Assembly (NCBI RefSeq): GCF_017743735.1 | Contig: NZ_JAGHRO010000001.1 | Location: 744,001-808,000 of the forward strand | Source: Shimia sp. R9_2 | GTDB lineage: Bacteria; Pseudomonadota; Alphaproteobacteria; Rhodobacterales; Rhodobacteraceae | Direction of reading: 5' to 3' | DNA: 64,000 bases | Shown here: piece by piece, positions 28,581-37,433 of the stretch | Layout of the letters: every line of letters starts with the position of its first letter | Numbering within the stretch: the first letter of the stretch is position 1 | Position numbers and translations under genes: made by a program | Notes under the pieces: generated by a model | Seen by the model: only the letters and a program-made list of their open reading frames with translations | What the model was told of the DNA's origin: nothing | The model's database searches: none

Positions 28581-29524
28581 GTGCGGGACCTCAGGCGGGG
28601 ATCAATCGCGGCATAGGCGAGATCGACGAGGAAGGTGACGAGGATCACCAAGAACACCAAGAGCATGACCACGCTTTCCACCACAATGAGGTCGCGGGCG
28701 GAGATCGACTGGAAGATCAGGCGGCCGAGGCCGGGCAGGAAGAAGACCTGTTCGATGATGATCGCGCCTGCGAGCAGGAAGGAGAACTGCATGCCGATGA
28801 TGGTGAGCACGGGGATCATGGCGTTGCGCAGCCCGTGGCGCAGCAGGGCCTGACGGCGGGAGAGGCCTTTGGCGCGGGCGGTGCGCATGAAGTCTTCGCC
28901 CAGCACATCCAGAAGCGAAGAGCGCATGACGCGGGCGAGGATGGCGGATTGAGGCAAAGCCAGTGCAATTGCGGGCAGGGTGAGGGATTTCATCGCGGCA
29001 CCAAAGCCTTTGTCCCAACCGACAAAGCCCCCGGCAGAGAACCAGCGTAGGTTGATGGCAAAGATCAGGACCAGCATCATCGCAAACCAGAAGTTTGGCA
29101 CGGCAATGCCAAATTGGGTGGCCCCCATGACCGCCATGTCGCCAGCCTTGCCGCGGCGGGAGGCGGCGTAGATGCCAGCGGGGAAGGCGATCAGGGTGGA
29201 GAGCGTGAGCGCATAGAGCGCCAGTGGCAGAGAGACCCAGATGCGGTCGCCTATCATCTCTGTCACAGGTGTGCGGTAGGTGTAGGAGAGGCCAAAGTCG
29301 CCCTGCAACATGCTGCCCACCCATGTGAGGTAGCGCTCAAACTTGGGCACATCCAGACCCAGCTCTGCGCGCAGGGCCGCGATGGTGTCGGGTTGGGCAT
29401 TGAGACCCAGCATGAAGCTCGCAGGATCGCCGGGCACCACCTCGATCACAAAGAAGATCACGAGGGAGGCCACGATCAGGCTGAGCCCTAAAGAGAGCGC
29501 GCGTTTGAGAGTGTAGCGGAGCAT
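28577..29524 (-). CDS. ABC transporter permease, DppB type (second system)
   Basis: The 315-residue membrane protein carries the DppB-type N-terminus (FFVIEVVPGDPASFMLGLNAQ) and EAA loop (MRTARAKGLSRRQALLRHGLRNA). It is separated from the cupin gene upstream by 45 bases and overlaps the DppC-type gene by 4. Confidence 0.92.
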   Translation of the reverse strand: MLRYTLKRALSLGLSLIVASLVIFFVIEVVPGDPASFMLGLNAQPDTIAALRAELGLDVPKFERYLTWVGSMLQGDFGLSYTYRTPVTEMIGDRIWVSLPLALYALTLSTLIAFPAGIYAASRRGKAGDMAVMGATQFGIAVPNFWFAMMLVLIFAINLRWFSAGGFVGWDKGFGAAMKSLTLPAIALALPQSAILARVMRSSLLDVLGEDFMRTARAKGLSRRQALLRHGLRNAMIPVLTIIGMQFSFLLAGAIIIEQVFFLPGLGRLIFQSISARDLIVVESVVMLLVFLVILVTFLVDLAYAAIDPRLRSRT

Positions 29525-29569
29525 GAAGGCGTTAGAGTGGTTGGTTTCGGATCGTTGAGGCGGCGGGCA

Positions 29570-29977
29570 TCAGGTCGGCGGGGTCAGGTAGTCTGCGTCG
29601 GTGACATGTTCGAGCCAGTCCGCGCCGGAGCCGTCTTTGACCTGTTGCATGGCGAGATGGCACATGCCGGTTTCAGGTGCTGCGCCGTGCCAATGCTCCA
29701 CACCTGGCTCGATCCAGATGGTGTCTCCGGGGCGGATGGTGCGGGGGGCTTCGCCGCGCAGGGCAATCAGACCGACGCCGGAAAGCACATGCAGGGTCTG
29801 GCCCACGGGATGGGTGTGCCACGCGGTGCGCGCGCCCGGCTCAAAGGTGACACGTGCGGCAAAGAGCTCAGACGGCGGGCGGCTTTCGGTGATCGGATCA
29901 AGGCGCACCGTGCCTGTGAAATACTCCGGAGCGCCTGCGCGGCTTGGCAGGCTCCCGGCGGGGATATGGTCGATCAT
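29570..29977 (-). CDS. Small cupin-domain protein
   Basis: The 135-residue protein is a single cupin barrel, with the first metal motif in WHTHPVGQTLHVLSG and the second in RPGDTIWIEPGVEHWHGAAPE. Related proteins include hydroxynitrile-lyase-like and carboxymuconolactone-associated cupins, many of them Mn- or Fe-dependent. It sits inside the transporter operon between the binding protein and the permeases, so a step on the transported compound is likely, but the reaction is unknown. Confidence 0.85.
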   Translation of the reverse strand: MIDHIPAGSLPSRAGAPEYFTGTVRLDPITESRPPSELFAARVTFEPGARTAWHTHPVGQTLHVLSGVGLIALRGEAPRTIRPGDTIWIEPGVEHWHGAAPETGMCHLAMQQVKDGSGADWLEHVTDADYLTPPT

Positions 29978-30010
29978 GGCAAAGACCCTTCTAGGTCAAT
30001 GAGGCAAATG

Positions 30011-30036
30011 CCGGAGCCGCGCGCGGGCGGCTCCGG
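30011..30036 (-). promoter_or_regulatory. Hairpin after the family 5 binding-protein gene
   Basis: CCGGAGCCGC (30011-30020) and GCGGCTCCGG (30027-30036) form a perfect 10-bp stem with a six-base loop, 11 bases after the binding-protein stop on the minus strand. No U run follows, so it is read as a message-stabilising or partial terminator hairpin that raises binding-protein output over the distal genes. Confidence 0.65.
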
Positions 30037-30047
30037 TCAGGAGGGTG

Positions 30048-31550
30048 TTACTCTGCCCAGGTGACAGCGGTGAGATCGGTGGCTTGGGTGGGCTGGTTTT
30101 CCCAGAGACCCTGCACACCCGCTTTGGCGATGGTGGGGAAGGCCAACTGGAAGAGGTAGCCGTTCACATACTCCTCGGAGATCATGGTCTGGGCCACTTT
30201 CAAAAGCGCGCTGCGTTCGGCGGGCAGGGTCGCTTTGTTCAGGGTTTCCATGATCTGCTGGAACTCCGGGTTGTCATACTGGAAGTAATAATCCGGACGG
30301 GCATAGATGCCGATGTCAAAAGGCTCGGTGTGGCTGACGATGGTCAGGCCGTAGTCTTTGCCCCGGAAGACCTGCTCCAGCCATTGCGCCCATTCGAGAT
30401 TGGAAATCTCGGTCTCAATGCCCACGGCGCGCAGTTGGGCGGCGATGATCTCACCGCCACGGCGGGCATAGGAGGGCGGGGGCAGTTTCAGCGTGGTGCT
30501 GAAGCCATCGGCAAAGCCCGCCTCGGCCAGAAGCTGTTTGGACAGCTCCGGATCGTATTGGGAGTTGCCGGTCAGGTCGACGTAATCGGGATTGTGCGGC
30601 GCAAAATGGGTGCCAATCGGGGTGCCAAGGCCAAACATGGCCCCGTCGATGATGGCGGAGCGGTCAATCGCATGGGCGATGGCTTTGCGCACTTTTACAT
30701 TGTCGAGCGGCGGCTGTTGGTTGTTGGTGGAGAGGATGGTTTCTCCCTCAGAGCTGCCCACCAGCACCTGAAAGCGCGGGTCGGCCTCAAACTGTGGCAG
30801 GGCCTCCGGGGTTGGGAAGCCGGCAAAGACATCAATGTCCTCGGCCATCATCGCGGCAAAGGCGGCGGTGGGATCGGAGATGAATTTGAAGGTCACATCC
30901 GTCAGCGCGGCAGGCGTGCCCCAGTAGGCCTCGTTGCGCGCCAGCGTGATCTGATCGCCCTGCACCCAGTTTTCAAATTTGAAAGCGCCGGTGCCGATGG
31001 GGGTGGTTTTGATGTCTGCGATGCTCTCAGACGCCACGATCACCGCATCGCCCCAAGCCATGTTGAAGAGGAAGCTGCCGTTGGGGGCCTCAAGCGTCAC
31101 CTGCACGGTAAGCGGATCGACCACAGCCACATCGGTGATCCCGGCAAAGAGGGCTTTTTGCGCATTGGCGCTGTCTTCGGCGCGGGCGCGGTCGAGCGAG
31201 AACTTCACATCTTCTGCATCCATGGCGCTGCCGTCATGGAAGGTCACGCCTTCGTTGAGCATGAAGGTGTAGGTGAGGCCGTCCTCGGAAATCTCCCAGC
31301 TTTTGGCGAGGCCGGGAATGACCGCGCCATCGCTGGCAAAGCGGGTGAGCCCCTCAAAGACGTTGGAGTAAAGCACGCTGTCGATCGCGCCTGCGGCGGC
31401 GGAGGTCGGATCCAGATGCGGCGGCTCCAGCTGCAGGGCCACGGTGAGGTCGGTCTGTGCCATGGCCGTGCCCGCAAACAGAGCTGCGGTGAGGGCGGTT
31501 GTGCTGGCGATCAGGCGTGTGCGGGCCAGCTTTGACGTGTGAAGTGTCAT
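30048..31550 (-). CDS. ABC transporter substrate-binding protein, family 5 (second system)
   Basis: The 500-residue periplasmic protein has a Sec signal peptide with AMA near residue 31, then a family 5 opening (LTVALQLEPPHLDPTSAAAG) and the typical SWEISEDGLTYTFMLNEGVTFHDGS block. A GGGAG site precedes the ATG. It lies between the deacylase and the cupin gene. The other family 5 system in this window uses a Tat signal, so the two importers are not recent duplicates of each other. Confidence 0.93.
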   Translation of the reverse strand: MTLHTSKLARTRLIASTTALTAALFAGTAMAQTDLTVALQLEPPHLDPTSAAAGAIDSVLYSNVFEGLTRFASDGAVIPGLAKSWEISEDGLTYTFMLNEGVTFHDGSAMDAEDVKFSLDRARAEDSANAQKALFAGITDVAVVDPLTVQVTLEAPNGSFLFNMAWGDAVIVASESIADIKTTPIGTGAFKFENWVQGDQITLARNEAYWGTPAALTDVTFKFISDPTAAFAAMMAEDIDVFAGFPTPEALPQFEADPRFQVLVGSSEGETILSTNNQQPPLDNVKVRKAIAHAIDRSAIIDGAMFGLGTPIGTHFAPHNPDYVDLTGNSQYDPELSKQLLAEAGFADGFSTTLKLPPPSYARRGGEIIAAQLRAVGIETEISNLEWAQWLEQVFRGKDYGLTIVSHTEPFDIGIYARPDYYFQYDNPEFQQIMETLNKATLPAERSALLKVAQTMISEEYVNGYLFQLAFPTIAKAGVQGLWENQPTQATDLTAVTWAE

Positions 31551-31593
31551 TTTATCTCTCCCTTATCTTATTGGTTTTTATTATTTTTGGGCG

Positions 31594-31611
31594 CAGCCTC
31601 GGAGGAGGCTG
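31594..31611 (-). promoter_or_regulatory. Hairpin between deacylase and binding-protein genes
   Basis: CAGCCTC and GAGGCTG form a perfect 7-bp stem around GGAG in the 72-base gap. On the coding strand it is followed by an A-rich rather than U-rich run, so it is not a standard terminator. Confidence 0.45.
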
Positions 31612-31622
31612 GCCGGATAAAT

Positions 31623-32921
31623 CTATGTAGCATCTTCTGACGGCAACAAAAGCTGAGTCAGGCTATGGGCCATGACTTTGGCGCTGTCGACCATATCGTC
31701 GATGCCGATGTATTCGTCTGGTTTGTGGGCCAATTCCAAAATACCCGGCCCATAGGCGATACAGTTTCTGAGCTTGCCGATGCGATCAATATGTTTTTGA
31801 TCATAAGTCCCGGGGCTGGCGACATAATCGGGCGATTTTCCAAGCACATCTTGGATCGCGCGGTCTACCGTGGTGACAACCGGTGCGGCGCGGTCGGTCA
31901 TCGAAGGCGCAACATGGTTGAGCTCGCGCATTTCATAGCGGAAGTTCTCGCGCTGGGCAGAGAGATCATTGAGCAGGCCTTGCACTTCGCCTGCCACACC
32001 GGCGTGGTTTTCTTCGGCCAGATAGCGGCGGTCGATCACGATGCGGCAGCTGTCTGGCACGCAATGGGCGGGCAGGCCGGTGAAATCTTCGGGCATCTCG
32101 GGCTGGCCGCCGTGGATCGAGTTGATGTTCATGGTGGAGGAGCGTGCGCCTTCGGGCACCACCGGCATATCGGTGCTCCGGGCCGCCATAGCGGGGAAAA
32201 GATCGCTCTCAAACTTGTCGAGCACCGCCCCCATGTGGCGCACCGCGCAATCGCCAAGGAAGGGCATGGAGCCATGGGCGATTTCGCCGAAGGTTTCGAT
32301 TTCCGCCCACCAGCCGCCGCGGTGGCCCAGGCAGATGCGGTCTTTATTGAGCGGTTCGGGGATGATCACATGCTGCACCCTTTCCGGTGCAAAGAAGCCG
32401 CGTTCTGCCAAAAAGGCCACGCCGCCGTAGCCGCCGCTTTCCTCATCGGCTGTGCCGGAGATTTCAATGGCGCCGCAGAAATCCGGAAACTCAGCGATGA
32501 AGGCTTCGGCCGCGATGATGGAGGCGGCCAGCCCACCTTTCATGTCGCAGGCGCCGCGCCCGTAGATTTTGCCGTCTGACACCTGCCCTCCGAAAGGATC
32601 AAAGGTCCAGCCTTGGCCGACCTCCACCACATCGGTGTGGCTGTTGAAATGCACGCATTCGCCGGGGTGATGGCCTTCTTTGCGGGCCAGAACATTCCAG
32701 CGGGGGTATTTGTCGCAATCTCCCGGTGCGCCATGGGCGCGGATCAGCTGGGTGTCAAAGCCGTGGCGGGTGAGGCGGGTGTCAAGGTAGTCGCAGATGT
32801 CGCGGTAGCATTCGCCGGGTGGGTTGAGCGTTGGGATGCGGATCAGATCCTGGGTCAGGGCTATCAGCTCTTCGCGCATGGCGTCGATGCGCGTCATCAA
32901 ACGGTCTGTGTCAAAGGGCAT
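31623..32921 (-). CDS. M20 family metallopeptidase, ArgE/DapE-type deacylase
   Basis: The 432-residue enzyme has the di-zinc motifs of the M20 family: the HTDVVEVG block, GRGACDMKGG with the bridging Asp, and GTADEESGG with the catalytic and metal glutamates. It hydrolyses an amide bond (N-acyl amino acid, N-carbamoyl or small peptide). The start at 32921 is chosen because GAGG precedes it; an ATG 66 bases upstream lacks this. No signal peptide is visible. It is the first gene of the operon, divergent from the PAS-LuxR gene. Confidence 0.9.
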   Translation of the reverse strand: MPFDTDRLMTRIDAMREELIALTQDLIRIPTLNPPGECYRDICDYLDTRLTRHGFDTQLIRAHGAPGDCDKYPRWNVLARKEGHHPGECVHFNSHTDVVEVGQGWTFDPFGGQVSDGKIYGRGACDMKGGLAASIIAAEAFIAEFPDFCGAIEISGTADEESGGYGGVAFLAERGFFAPERVQHVIIPEPLNKDRICLGHRGGWWAEIETFGEIAHGSMPFLGDCAVRHMGAVLDKFESDLFPAMAARSTDMPVVPEGARSSTMNINSIHGGQPEMPEDFTGLPAHCVPDSCRIVIDRRYLAEENHAGVAGEVQGLLNDLSAQRENFRYEMRELNHVAPSMTDRAAPVVTTVDRAIQDVLGKSPDYVASPGTYDQKHIDRIGKLRNCIAYGPGILELAHKPDEYIGIDDMVDSAKVMAHSLTQLLLPSEDAT

Positions 32922-32961
32922 GGCAAAACCTCGGCTGCTGGCGGGTGTGGACAGCTGGGGA

Positions 32962-32996
32962 GCCTCCGGCGGGGATATATCTGGCAAGAGGAAAAG
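32962..32996. repeat. Intergenic repeat GCCTCCGGCGGGGATAT, copy 2
   Basis: The core GCCTCCGGCGGGGATAT is identical to the other two copies, but the tail reads ATCTGGCAAGAGGAAAAG. It lies in the 145-base divergent region between the deacylase and the PAS-LuxR gene, unlike the other copies, which follow stop codons. Confidence 0.65.
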
Positions 32997-33025
32997 CTGT
33001 GGTAGCAGAATGGCTTGCGAGTGGA

Positions 33026-33053
33026 TACGGTATCAATACCGTAGGATTACGGT
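33026..33053. promoter_or_regulatory. Triple TACGGT half-site array upstream of the PAS-LuxR gene
   Basis: Three six-base half-sites alternate in orientation: TACGGT (33026-33031), ACCGTA (38-43) and TACGGT (48-53), spaced by 6 and 4 bases. The first two form an extended 18-bp inverted repeat, TACGGTAT-CA-ATACCGTA. It lies 13 bases before the regulator start and about 105 bases before the divergent deacylase start. LuxR-type proteins bind such repeats as dimers, so this is a likely shared operator with autoregulation. Confidence 0.6.
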
Positions 33054-33066
33054 TTGCGGGGAGCGT

Positions 33067-33603
33067 ATGATGGATTGGGATCTGCTGGCATATGATGCGG
33101 CTCCCGTGGGGATCGTGGTGACGCAGCATCGGGTGATCCGCGGCTGCAATGCGAGCTTTGCGCAGATGCTGGGGTATCAGAAGGCGGAGCTGATCGGGCA
33201 GTCTTTTCGCCTGCTTTATGGCACCACGGAGGAGTTTGAACAGGTGCGTGACATCGGGATGGCGCCGCTGCGGGCGGACACGGCCTACAGTGATGAGCGC
33301 ATGTTGCGGCGGCGCGACGGGGGGCAGATCTGGTGCCGGTTTCGCGCACAGACGCGCACGCCGGACGATCCGCTGGCGCAGCTGGTGATGAGCATCGCGG
33401 TGATCCATGACGGCCCGCCGGTGTCGCTGAGCGCGCGGCAGCGGCAGGTGGTGAGCGGCCTTGGGCGCGGGCTGACCAGCAAGGAGATCGCGCGTGAGCT
33501 GGGGTTGTCACCAAGAACGGTGGAAGATGTGCGTGCGCGGCTATTGAAACGGTTTGAGGTGAAGAACGCCGCAGAGCTTTTGGCGCATCTGACGGTTGGG
33601 TAG
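33067..33603 (+). CDS. PAS-LuxR family transcriptional regulator
   Basis: The 178-residue protein has an N-terminal PAS domain (about 5-115; [20 protein letters not shown]) and a C-terminal LuxR/FixJ HTH (about 118-175; [39 protein letters not shown]). The start at 33067 follows GGGGAG; an in-frame ATG lies 3 bases later. It is divergent from the nine-gene catabolic operon starting at 32921 and separated from it by a strong inverted-repeat region, so it is the likely regulator of that operon. The PAS ligand or signal is unknown. Confidence 0.88.
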   Translation: MMDWDLLAYDAAPVGIVVTQHRVIRGCNASFAQMLGYQKAELIGQSFRLLYGTTEEFEQVRDIGMAPLRADTAYSDERMLRRRDGGQIWCRFRAQTRTPDDPLAQLVMSIAVIHDGPPVSLSARQRQVVSGLGRGLTSKEIARELGLSPRTVEDVRARLLKRFEVKNAAELLAHLTVG

Positions 33604-33808
33604 AATGGTGGGGAGAACGGAAGGGCGCGGGCTCCGGCGGGTCTTTGTGTTCTGAGCCCAGACGGTGGTTTCCGTGCGGGAGGTTACAGGTTTGGCGCGA
33701 GTTGCGTTGTTTTCGCAATTTTGGCGGGGTGTTTCTGGCAATAAAATTTCTGAACATACTTGCATTTCGGCCCCTTGAATGGCACCCGTTCAGACCAGAA
33801 ATGAAAGG

Positions 33809-33826
33809 GGCGCCCACGTGGGTGCC
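33809..33826 (+). promoter_or_regulatory. Near-perfect palindrome in the ilvD leader
   Basis: GGCGCCCACGTGGGTGCC has one mismatched pair and lies 26 bases before the ilvD start. It could fold as a hairpin in the 5' untranslated region or bind a regulator. Nothing more can be said from one copy. Confidence 0.3.
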
Positions 33827-33851
33827 AACGCCATCCTCAGGAGAGCACAAA

Positions 33852-35705
33852 ATGCCCGATCTTCGTTCCAAGACCTCCACATTCGGTCGCCGAATGGCGG
33901 CTGCGCGCGCGCTATGGCGGGCGACGGGTATGAAAACTGAGGACTTCGGCAAGCCGATTGTGGCTGTGGTCAACTCCTTTACCGAATTTGTGCCCGGCCA
34001 CGTACACCTCAAGGACATGGGCCAGCTGGTGGCGCGTGAAATCGAGAAAGCCGGTGGTGTGGCCAAAGAGATGAATACCATTGCGGTAGATGACGGCATC
34101 GCAATGGGCCATGACGGGATGCTCTATTCCCTGCCAAGCCGCGAAGTGATCGCCGACTCAGTGGAGTATATGGCCAATGCCCATTGCGCCGATGCGCTGG
34201 TCTGTATTTCCAACTGTGACAAGATCACCCCCGGTATGCTGATGGCGGCGATGCGCCTGAACATTCCGGCGATCTTTGTGTCCGGTGGCCCGATGGAAGC
34301 CGGTAAGGTGATCCTGAAAGACGGCGAGCACAAGGCTGACCTTGTGACCGCGATTGTGGGCGCGACCGATGAGGACCGCAGCCAGGAAGAGGTGGATAAG
34401 CTCGAGCGCTCCGCCTGCCCGACCTGTGGTTCCTGCTCCGGTATGTTCACAGCCAACTCCATGAACTGTCTGGCCGAAGCGCTGGGTCTGGCGCTGCCGG
34501 GCAATGGCTCGCTGCTCGCGACCCACTCCAAACGCCGCGGGCTGTTTGAAGAAGCCGGTCACAAGATCATCGAGCTGTGTGACCGCTGGTACAAAGAGGG
34601 TGACGAGACCGCGCTGCCCCGTGGCATTGCGAATTTCAAAGCCTTTGAGAACGCCATGGCGCTCGATATTGCGATGGGCGGGTCCACCAACACCGTGCTG
34701 CACCTCTTGGCGATTGCCCATGAAGGCGGCGTGGATTTCACCATGGCGGATATGGACCGTTTGAGCCGCGAGATCCCGCATCTGAGCAAAGTGGCGCCCT
34801 CAACGCCGAAGTACCACATGGAGGACGTGCACCGCGCAGGCGGTATTGCGCGGATCATGGGGGAGCTGGAGCGCGAAGGCAAAATCCACCGGGATTGCGC
34901 CACCGTGCATGAGCGCACCGTGGGCGAGTTCATCGACAAATGGGATGTGCGCCGCGAAACCGCCGGAAACGAAGCGCGCGATCTGTTCATCGCGGCCCCC
35001 GGTGGTGTGCGCACCACGGAAGCCTTCAGTCAGTCACGCATGTACACCGAGCTTGATCTCGATATCGAAGACGGCTGCGTGCGCGACTTTGCCAATGCCT
35101 ACTCTCAGGAAGGCGGTCTCTGCGTGCTGTTTGGCAACATTGCGGAGCAGGGCTGTATCCTGAAAACCGCAGGCGTGATCAAAGAGATGTATGAGTTTGA
35201 AGGCACTGCGAAGGTCTTTGAATCCATGGAAGACGCAATGCATGGGATTCTGCAGAATGAGGTGAAGCCTTATTCCGTGGTGGTGATCCGTTATGAGGGT
35301 CCGAAAGGCGGGCCGGGCATGCAGGAAATGCTCTATCCAACCGCCTACCTCAAATCCAAGAAGCTCGACACCACCTGTGCGCTGTTGACCGATGGACGTT
35401 TCTCTGGGGGCACCGCCGGTCTGTCGATTGGCCACGCCTCGCCGGAAGCGGCGGAAAAGGGCGTGATTGGTCTGGTGGAAGATGGCGATAAGATCAAAAT
35501 CTCTGTACCAAACCGCACCATCCATCTGGATGTGAGCGACGAGGAGCTGCAGCGCCGCCGTGACAACCACCCGCAGGCGGACAAGAAGTTCTGGAAAGCC
35601 GAAGGGCGTCCTCGTGCGGTGTCCAAGGCACTGAAAGTCTATGCGGCGCATGTGTCCAACGCCTCGCTGGGCGCGGTGCGCATGCTGGATGACGAAGACG
35701 AATAA
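33852..35705 (+). CDS. ilvD: Dihydroxy-acid dehydratase
   Basis: The 617-residue enzyme converts 2,3-dihydroxy-isovalerate and 2,3-dihydroxy-3-methylvalerate to the keto acids in valine and isoleucine synthesis. Fe-S cluster cysteines lie in [12 protein letters not shown] and [18 protein letters not shown]. The start at 33852 follows AGGAG and matches the length of characterised IlvD proteins. It is a single-gene unit with its own terminator. Confidence 0.96.
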   Translation: MPDLRSKTSTFGRRMAAARALWRATGMKTEDFGKPIVAVVNSFTEFVPGHVHLKDMGQLVAREIEKAGGVAKEMNTIAVDDGIAMGHDGMLYSLPSREVIADSVEYMANAHCADALVCISNCDKITPGMLMAAMRLNIPAIFVSGGPMEAGKVILKDGEHKADLVTAIVGATDEDRSQEEVDKLERSACPTCGSCSGMFTANSMNCLAEALGLALPGNGSLLATHSKRRGLFEEAGHKIIELCDRWYKEGDETALPRGIANFKAFENAMALDIAMGGSTNTVLHLLAIAHEGGVDFTMADMDRLSREIPHLSKVAPSTPKYHMEDVHRAGGIARIMGELEREGKIHRDCATVHERTVGEFIDKWDVRRETAGNEARDLFIAAPGGVRTTEAFSQSRMYTELDLDIEDGCVRDFANAYSQEGGLCVLFGNIAEQGCILKTAGVIKEMYEFEGTAKVFESMEDAMHGILQNEVKPYSVVVIRYEGPKGGPGMQEMLYPTAYLKSKKLDTTCALLTDGRFSGGTAGLSIGHASPEAAEKGVIGLVEDGDKIKISVPNRTIHLDVSDEELQRRRDNHPQADKKFWKAEGRPRAVSKALKVYAAHVSNASLGAVRMLDDEDE

Positions 35706-35728
35706 ACACGTCTGATGCGAAGATAGAG

Positions 35729-35754
35729 ACGGGGTCGCTTGGCGGCCCCGTTTT
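35729..35754 (+). terminator. Intrinsic terminator of ilvD
   Basis: ACGGGGTCGC pairs with GCGGCCCCGT (one U-G pair) around a three-base loop and is followed by TTTTGGTTTTT. It starts 23 bases after the ilvD stop. Confidence 0.88.
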
Positions 35755-35801
35755 GGTTTTTAGGGCGCATTTCGAGTGTATGCGCCGATAGAGCTGTGGG
35801 C

Positions 35802-36134
35802 CTATTGGATGGTCCAGGTCGATGTGCGACCTTGTTGATTGTCAAAGGTGATCTGATCACCGTCCAGTGTGGCGACCTGACACTCCGTTCCCGCAAACCG
35901 CTCAGGTTTTGTGAGGGTTCGGCAATATTTGCCATCTCGCTCTTCCCAGACACCTTCGATGCCATCGCCAGAGACGGAACCGTCAGAGCCAAGCACGACT
36001 GAGGTGTTGCCACTCACAAGAGTCTTGTCGACTACGGAGAGCCATGCGGGCGCATCTGATGGTGGGGTTGGCGCGGTGTCACATGCGGTGAGACCGAAGG
36101 CAGCAATGGTGGAGAGAATTAGAAAATGTTTCAT
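35802..36134 (-). CDS. Small putative lipoprotein
   Basis: The 110-residue product starts MKHFLILSTIAAFGLTAC, a lipoprotein signal with lipobox LTAC (Cys18). The mature part is polar and ends with segments suggesting a small beta-rich domain (VWEERDGKYCRTLTKPERFAGTECQVATLDG), which has two further cysteines. An ATG 18 bases upstream would add MIGTFA; the shorter form gives a better signal peptide. It is monocistronic between the ilvD terminator and the thiolase operon. Function is not recognised. Confidence 0.7.
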   Translation of the reverse strand: MKHFLILSTIAAFGLTACDTAPTPPSDAPAWLSVVDKTLVSGNTSVVLGSDGSVSGDGIEGVWEERDGKYCRTLTKPERFAGTECQVATLDGDQITFDNQQGRTSTWTIQ

Positions 36135-36161
36135 AGCAAAGGTACCAATCATTAAACAAAC

Positions 36162-36259
36162 TAAGTGCCGGAGATTATGGTGGTGTTCGGGAAAATGACA
36201 AGAAAAAGGTTGTGCATCAGCGGGTTACCCGCTTTGCGCGATTTGGCTCTCGGCACTTA
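36162..36259. repeat. 98-bp imperfect inverted-repeat element after the thiolase gene
   Basis: The ends TAAGTGCCG (36162-36170) and CGGCACTTA (36251-36259) are perfect inverted repeats, extended by AGA/TCT past one unpaired G. Inside lies a smaller AGCGGG-TTA-CCCGCT hairpin (36219-36233) followed on the minus strand by a CTTTTTCTT stretch. It begins 4 bases after the thiolase stop, so it may end the bio operon message. A small mobile-type element is the alternative; no clear target duplication was seen. Confidence 0.45.
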
Positions 36260-36263
36260 AAAT

Positions 36264-37433
36264 CTAAAGGCGTGTGGGCTGGAGGGCGGCGGTGAGGCCT
36301 TGGCCGCCGCCAATGCCGATCATGGCCAGGGCCAGCGCGTTGTCTGGGGCTTGTTGGCGAATGAGTTGGCTGAACAGGCGCACCACGAGGATTGCGCCGG
36401 AGGCTCCGAAAGGGTGGCCAAGGGCGATGGCGCCGCCGTCTTGGTTGGGCAGGGTTTCGTCGATCTCCAGCGCATCGAGGCTGGCCAGCACCTGCGCGGC
36501 GAAGGCTTCGTTGAACTCCAGATGGGTGAGATCGGAGAGGCGCAGGTTTGGGTGTTGCTTGAGCAGTTTTTGGGTGGAGGCGACGGGGCCGATGCCGAGG
36601 ATATTGGGATCCACGCCCGCCGCTGCACCGCCGAGGTAGGCCAGCGCTTTGCTGTGACCGAGGGCGCGGGCATTGGCGGCACTTGTGATCAGCAGCGCGG
36701 CGGCTCCGTCATTGAGCGGGCAGGCGTTGCCGACGGTGACACTGCCGTCTTGGGTGAAGGCGGGGCGCAGGCGGGCGAGGCGCGCGGCCGTCATGCTGTC
36801 GCGGATGCATTCGTCGGTGGCGTGGCCTGCGATGGGGGTGATTTCACCGGCGAAACGACCGGCATCGCGGGCTTTTGCAGCGCGTTCTTGGGAGCGCAGG
36901 GCGAAGGCGTCTTGGCGGGCGCGGGAGATGTTGAACTCATCTGCCACAGTGTCGGCAGCGGCGCCCATGTCGGGATCGCCGATCGCGTCAGGGGAAAAGC
37001 GCGCGCGTTTGTAGCTGCGCGTGGGCAGGCTGCCACTGGCGGGCAGGGTGCGCAGGGGTGCGCGGCTTTGGCTTTCCACGCCGCCAGCGAGATAGGTTGT
37101 GCCTGCGCCTGCCATGATGAGGTGGCAGGCCATCATAACGGCCTCAAGACCGGAGCCGCATTGGCGATCCACGGTGACGCCGGGGATGGAGGTGGGGAAA
37201 CCTGCGTGTAGGGCAGCGAGGCGGGCCACGTTGCCGCCGGGGCCTGCGGCGTTGCCCAAGATCACGTCGTCGAGGTGATCAGCGGAGAGGTGCGCGTCAG
37301 CGAGGGTGGCTTGCAGGACAGGGGCGGCGAGCTCTTCGACCTCAAGGGAGGCAAACATGCCGCCTGCGCGGCCGATGGCGCTGCGCCGGGCGGCGATAAT
37401 GACCGGTTGGCGCTCAGGTGGCAGCAGGGACAA
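36264..37433 (-). CDS. Thiolase family protein lacking the second catalytic cysteine
   Basis: The 389-residue protein has the full thiolase fold, with the acyl-accepting Cys92 in VDRQCGSGLEA, NEAFAAQ, and His340 in ALGHPFGASG. The C-terminal loop that normally reads MCIGGGQG is MIGIGGGQG, so the general-base cysteine is Gly373. The start is taken as TTG at 37433, which has AAGGA 8 bases upstream and gives the normal length; it overlaps the ligase gene by 20 bases. It ends the bioMNY-ligase-thiolase operon. Canonical thiolytic activity is doubtful; condensation or a CoA-binding role is possible. Confidence 0.82.
   Translation of the reverse strand: MSLLPPERQPVIIAARRSAIGRAGGMFASLEVEELAAPVLQATLADAHLSADHLDDVILGNAAGPGGNVARLAALHAGFPTSIPGVTVDRQCGSGLEAVMMACHLIMAGAGTTYLAGGVESQSRAPLRTLPASGSLPTRSYKRARFSPDAIGDPDMGAAADTVADEFNISRARQDAFALRSQERAAKARDAGRFAGEITPIAGHATDECIRDSMTAARLARLRPAFTQDGSVTVGNACPLNDGAAALLITSAANARALGHSKALAYLGGAAAGVDPNILGIGPVASTQKLLKQHPNLRLSDLTHLEFNEAFAAQVLASLDALEIDETLPNQDGGAIALGHPFGASGAILVVRLFSQLIRQQAPDNALALAMIGIGGGQGLTAALQPTRL

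Noticed and set aside
29945-29966. Fourth copy of the CCGGCGGGGATAT word
   Set aside because: It is inside the cupin start (encoding HIPAGS) and matches only 13 bases, so it is probably chance.
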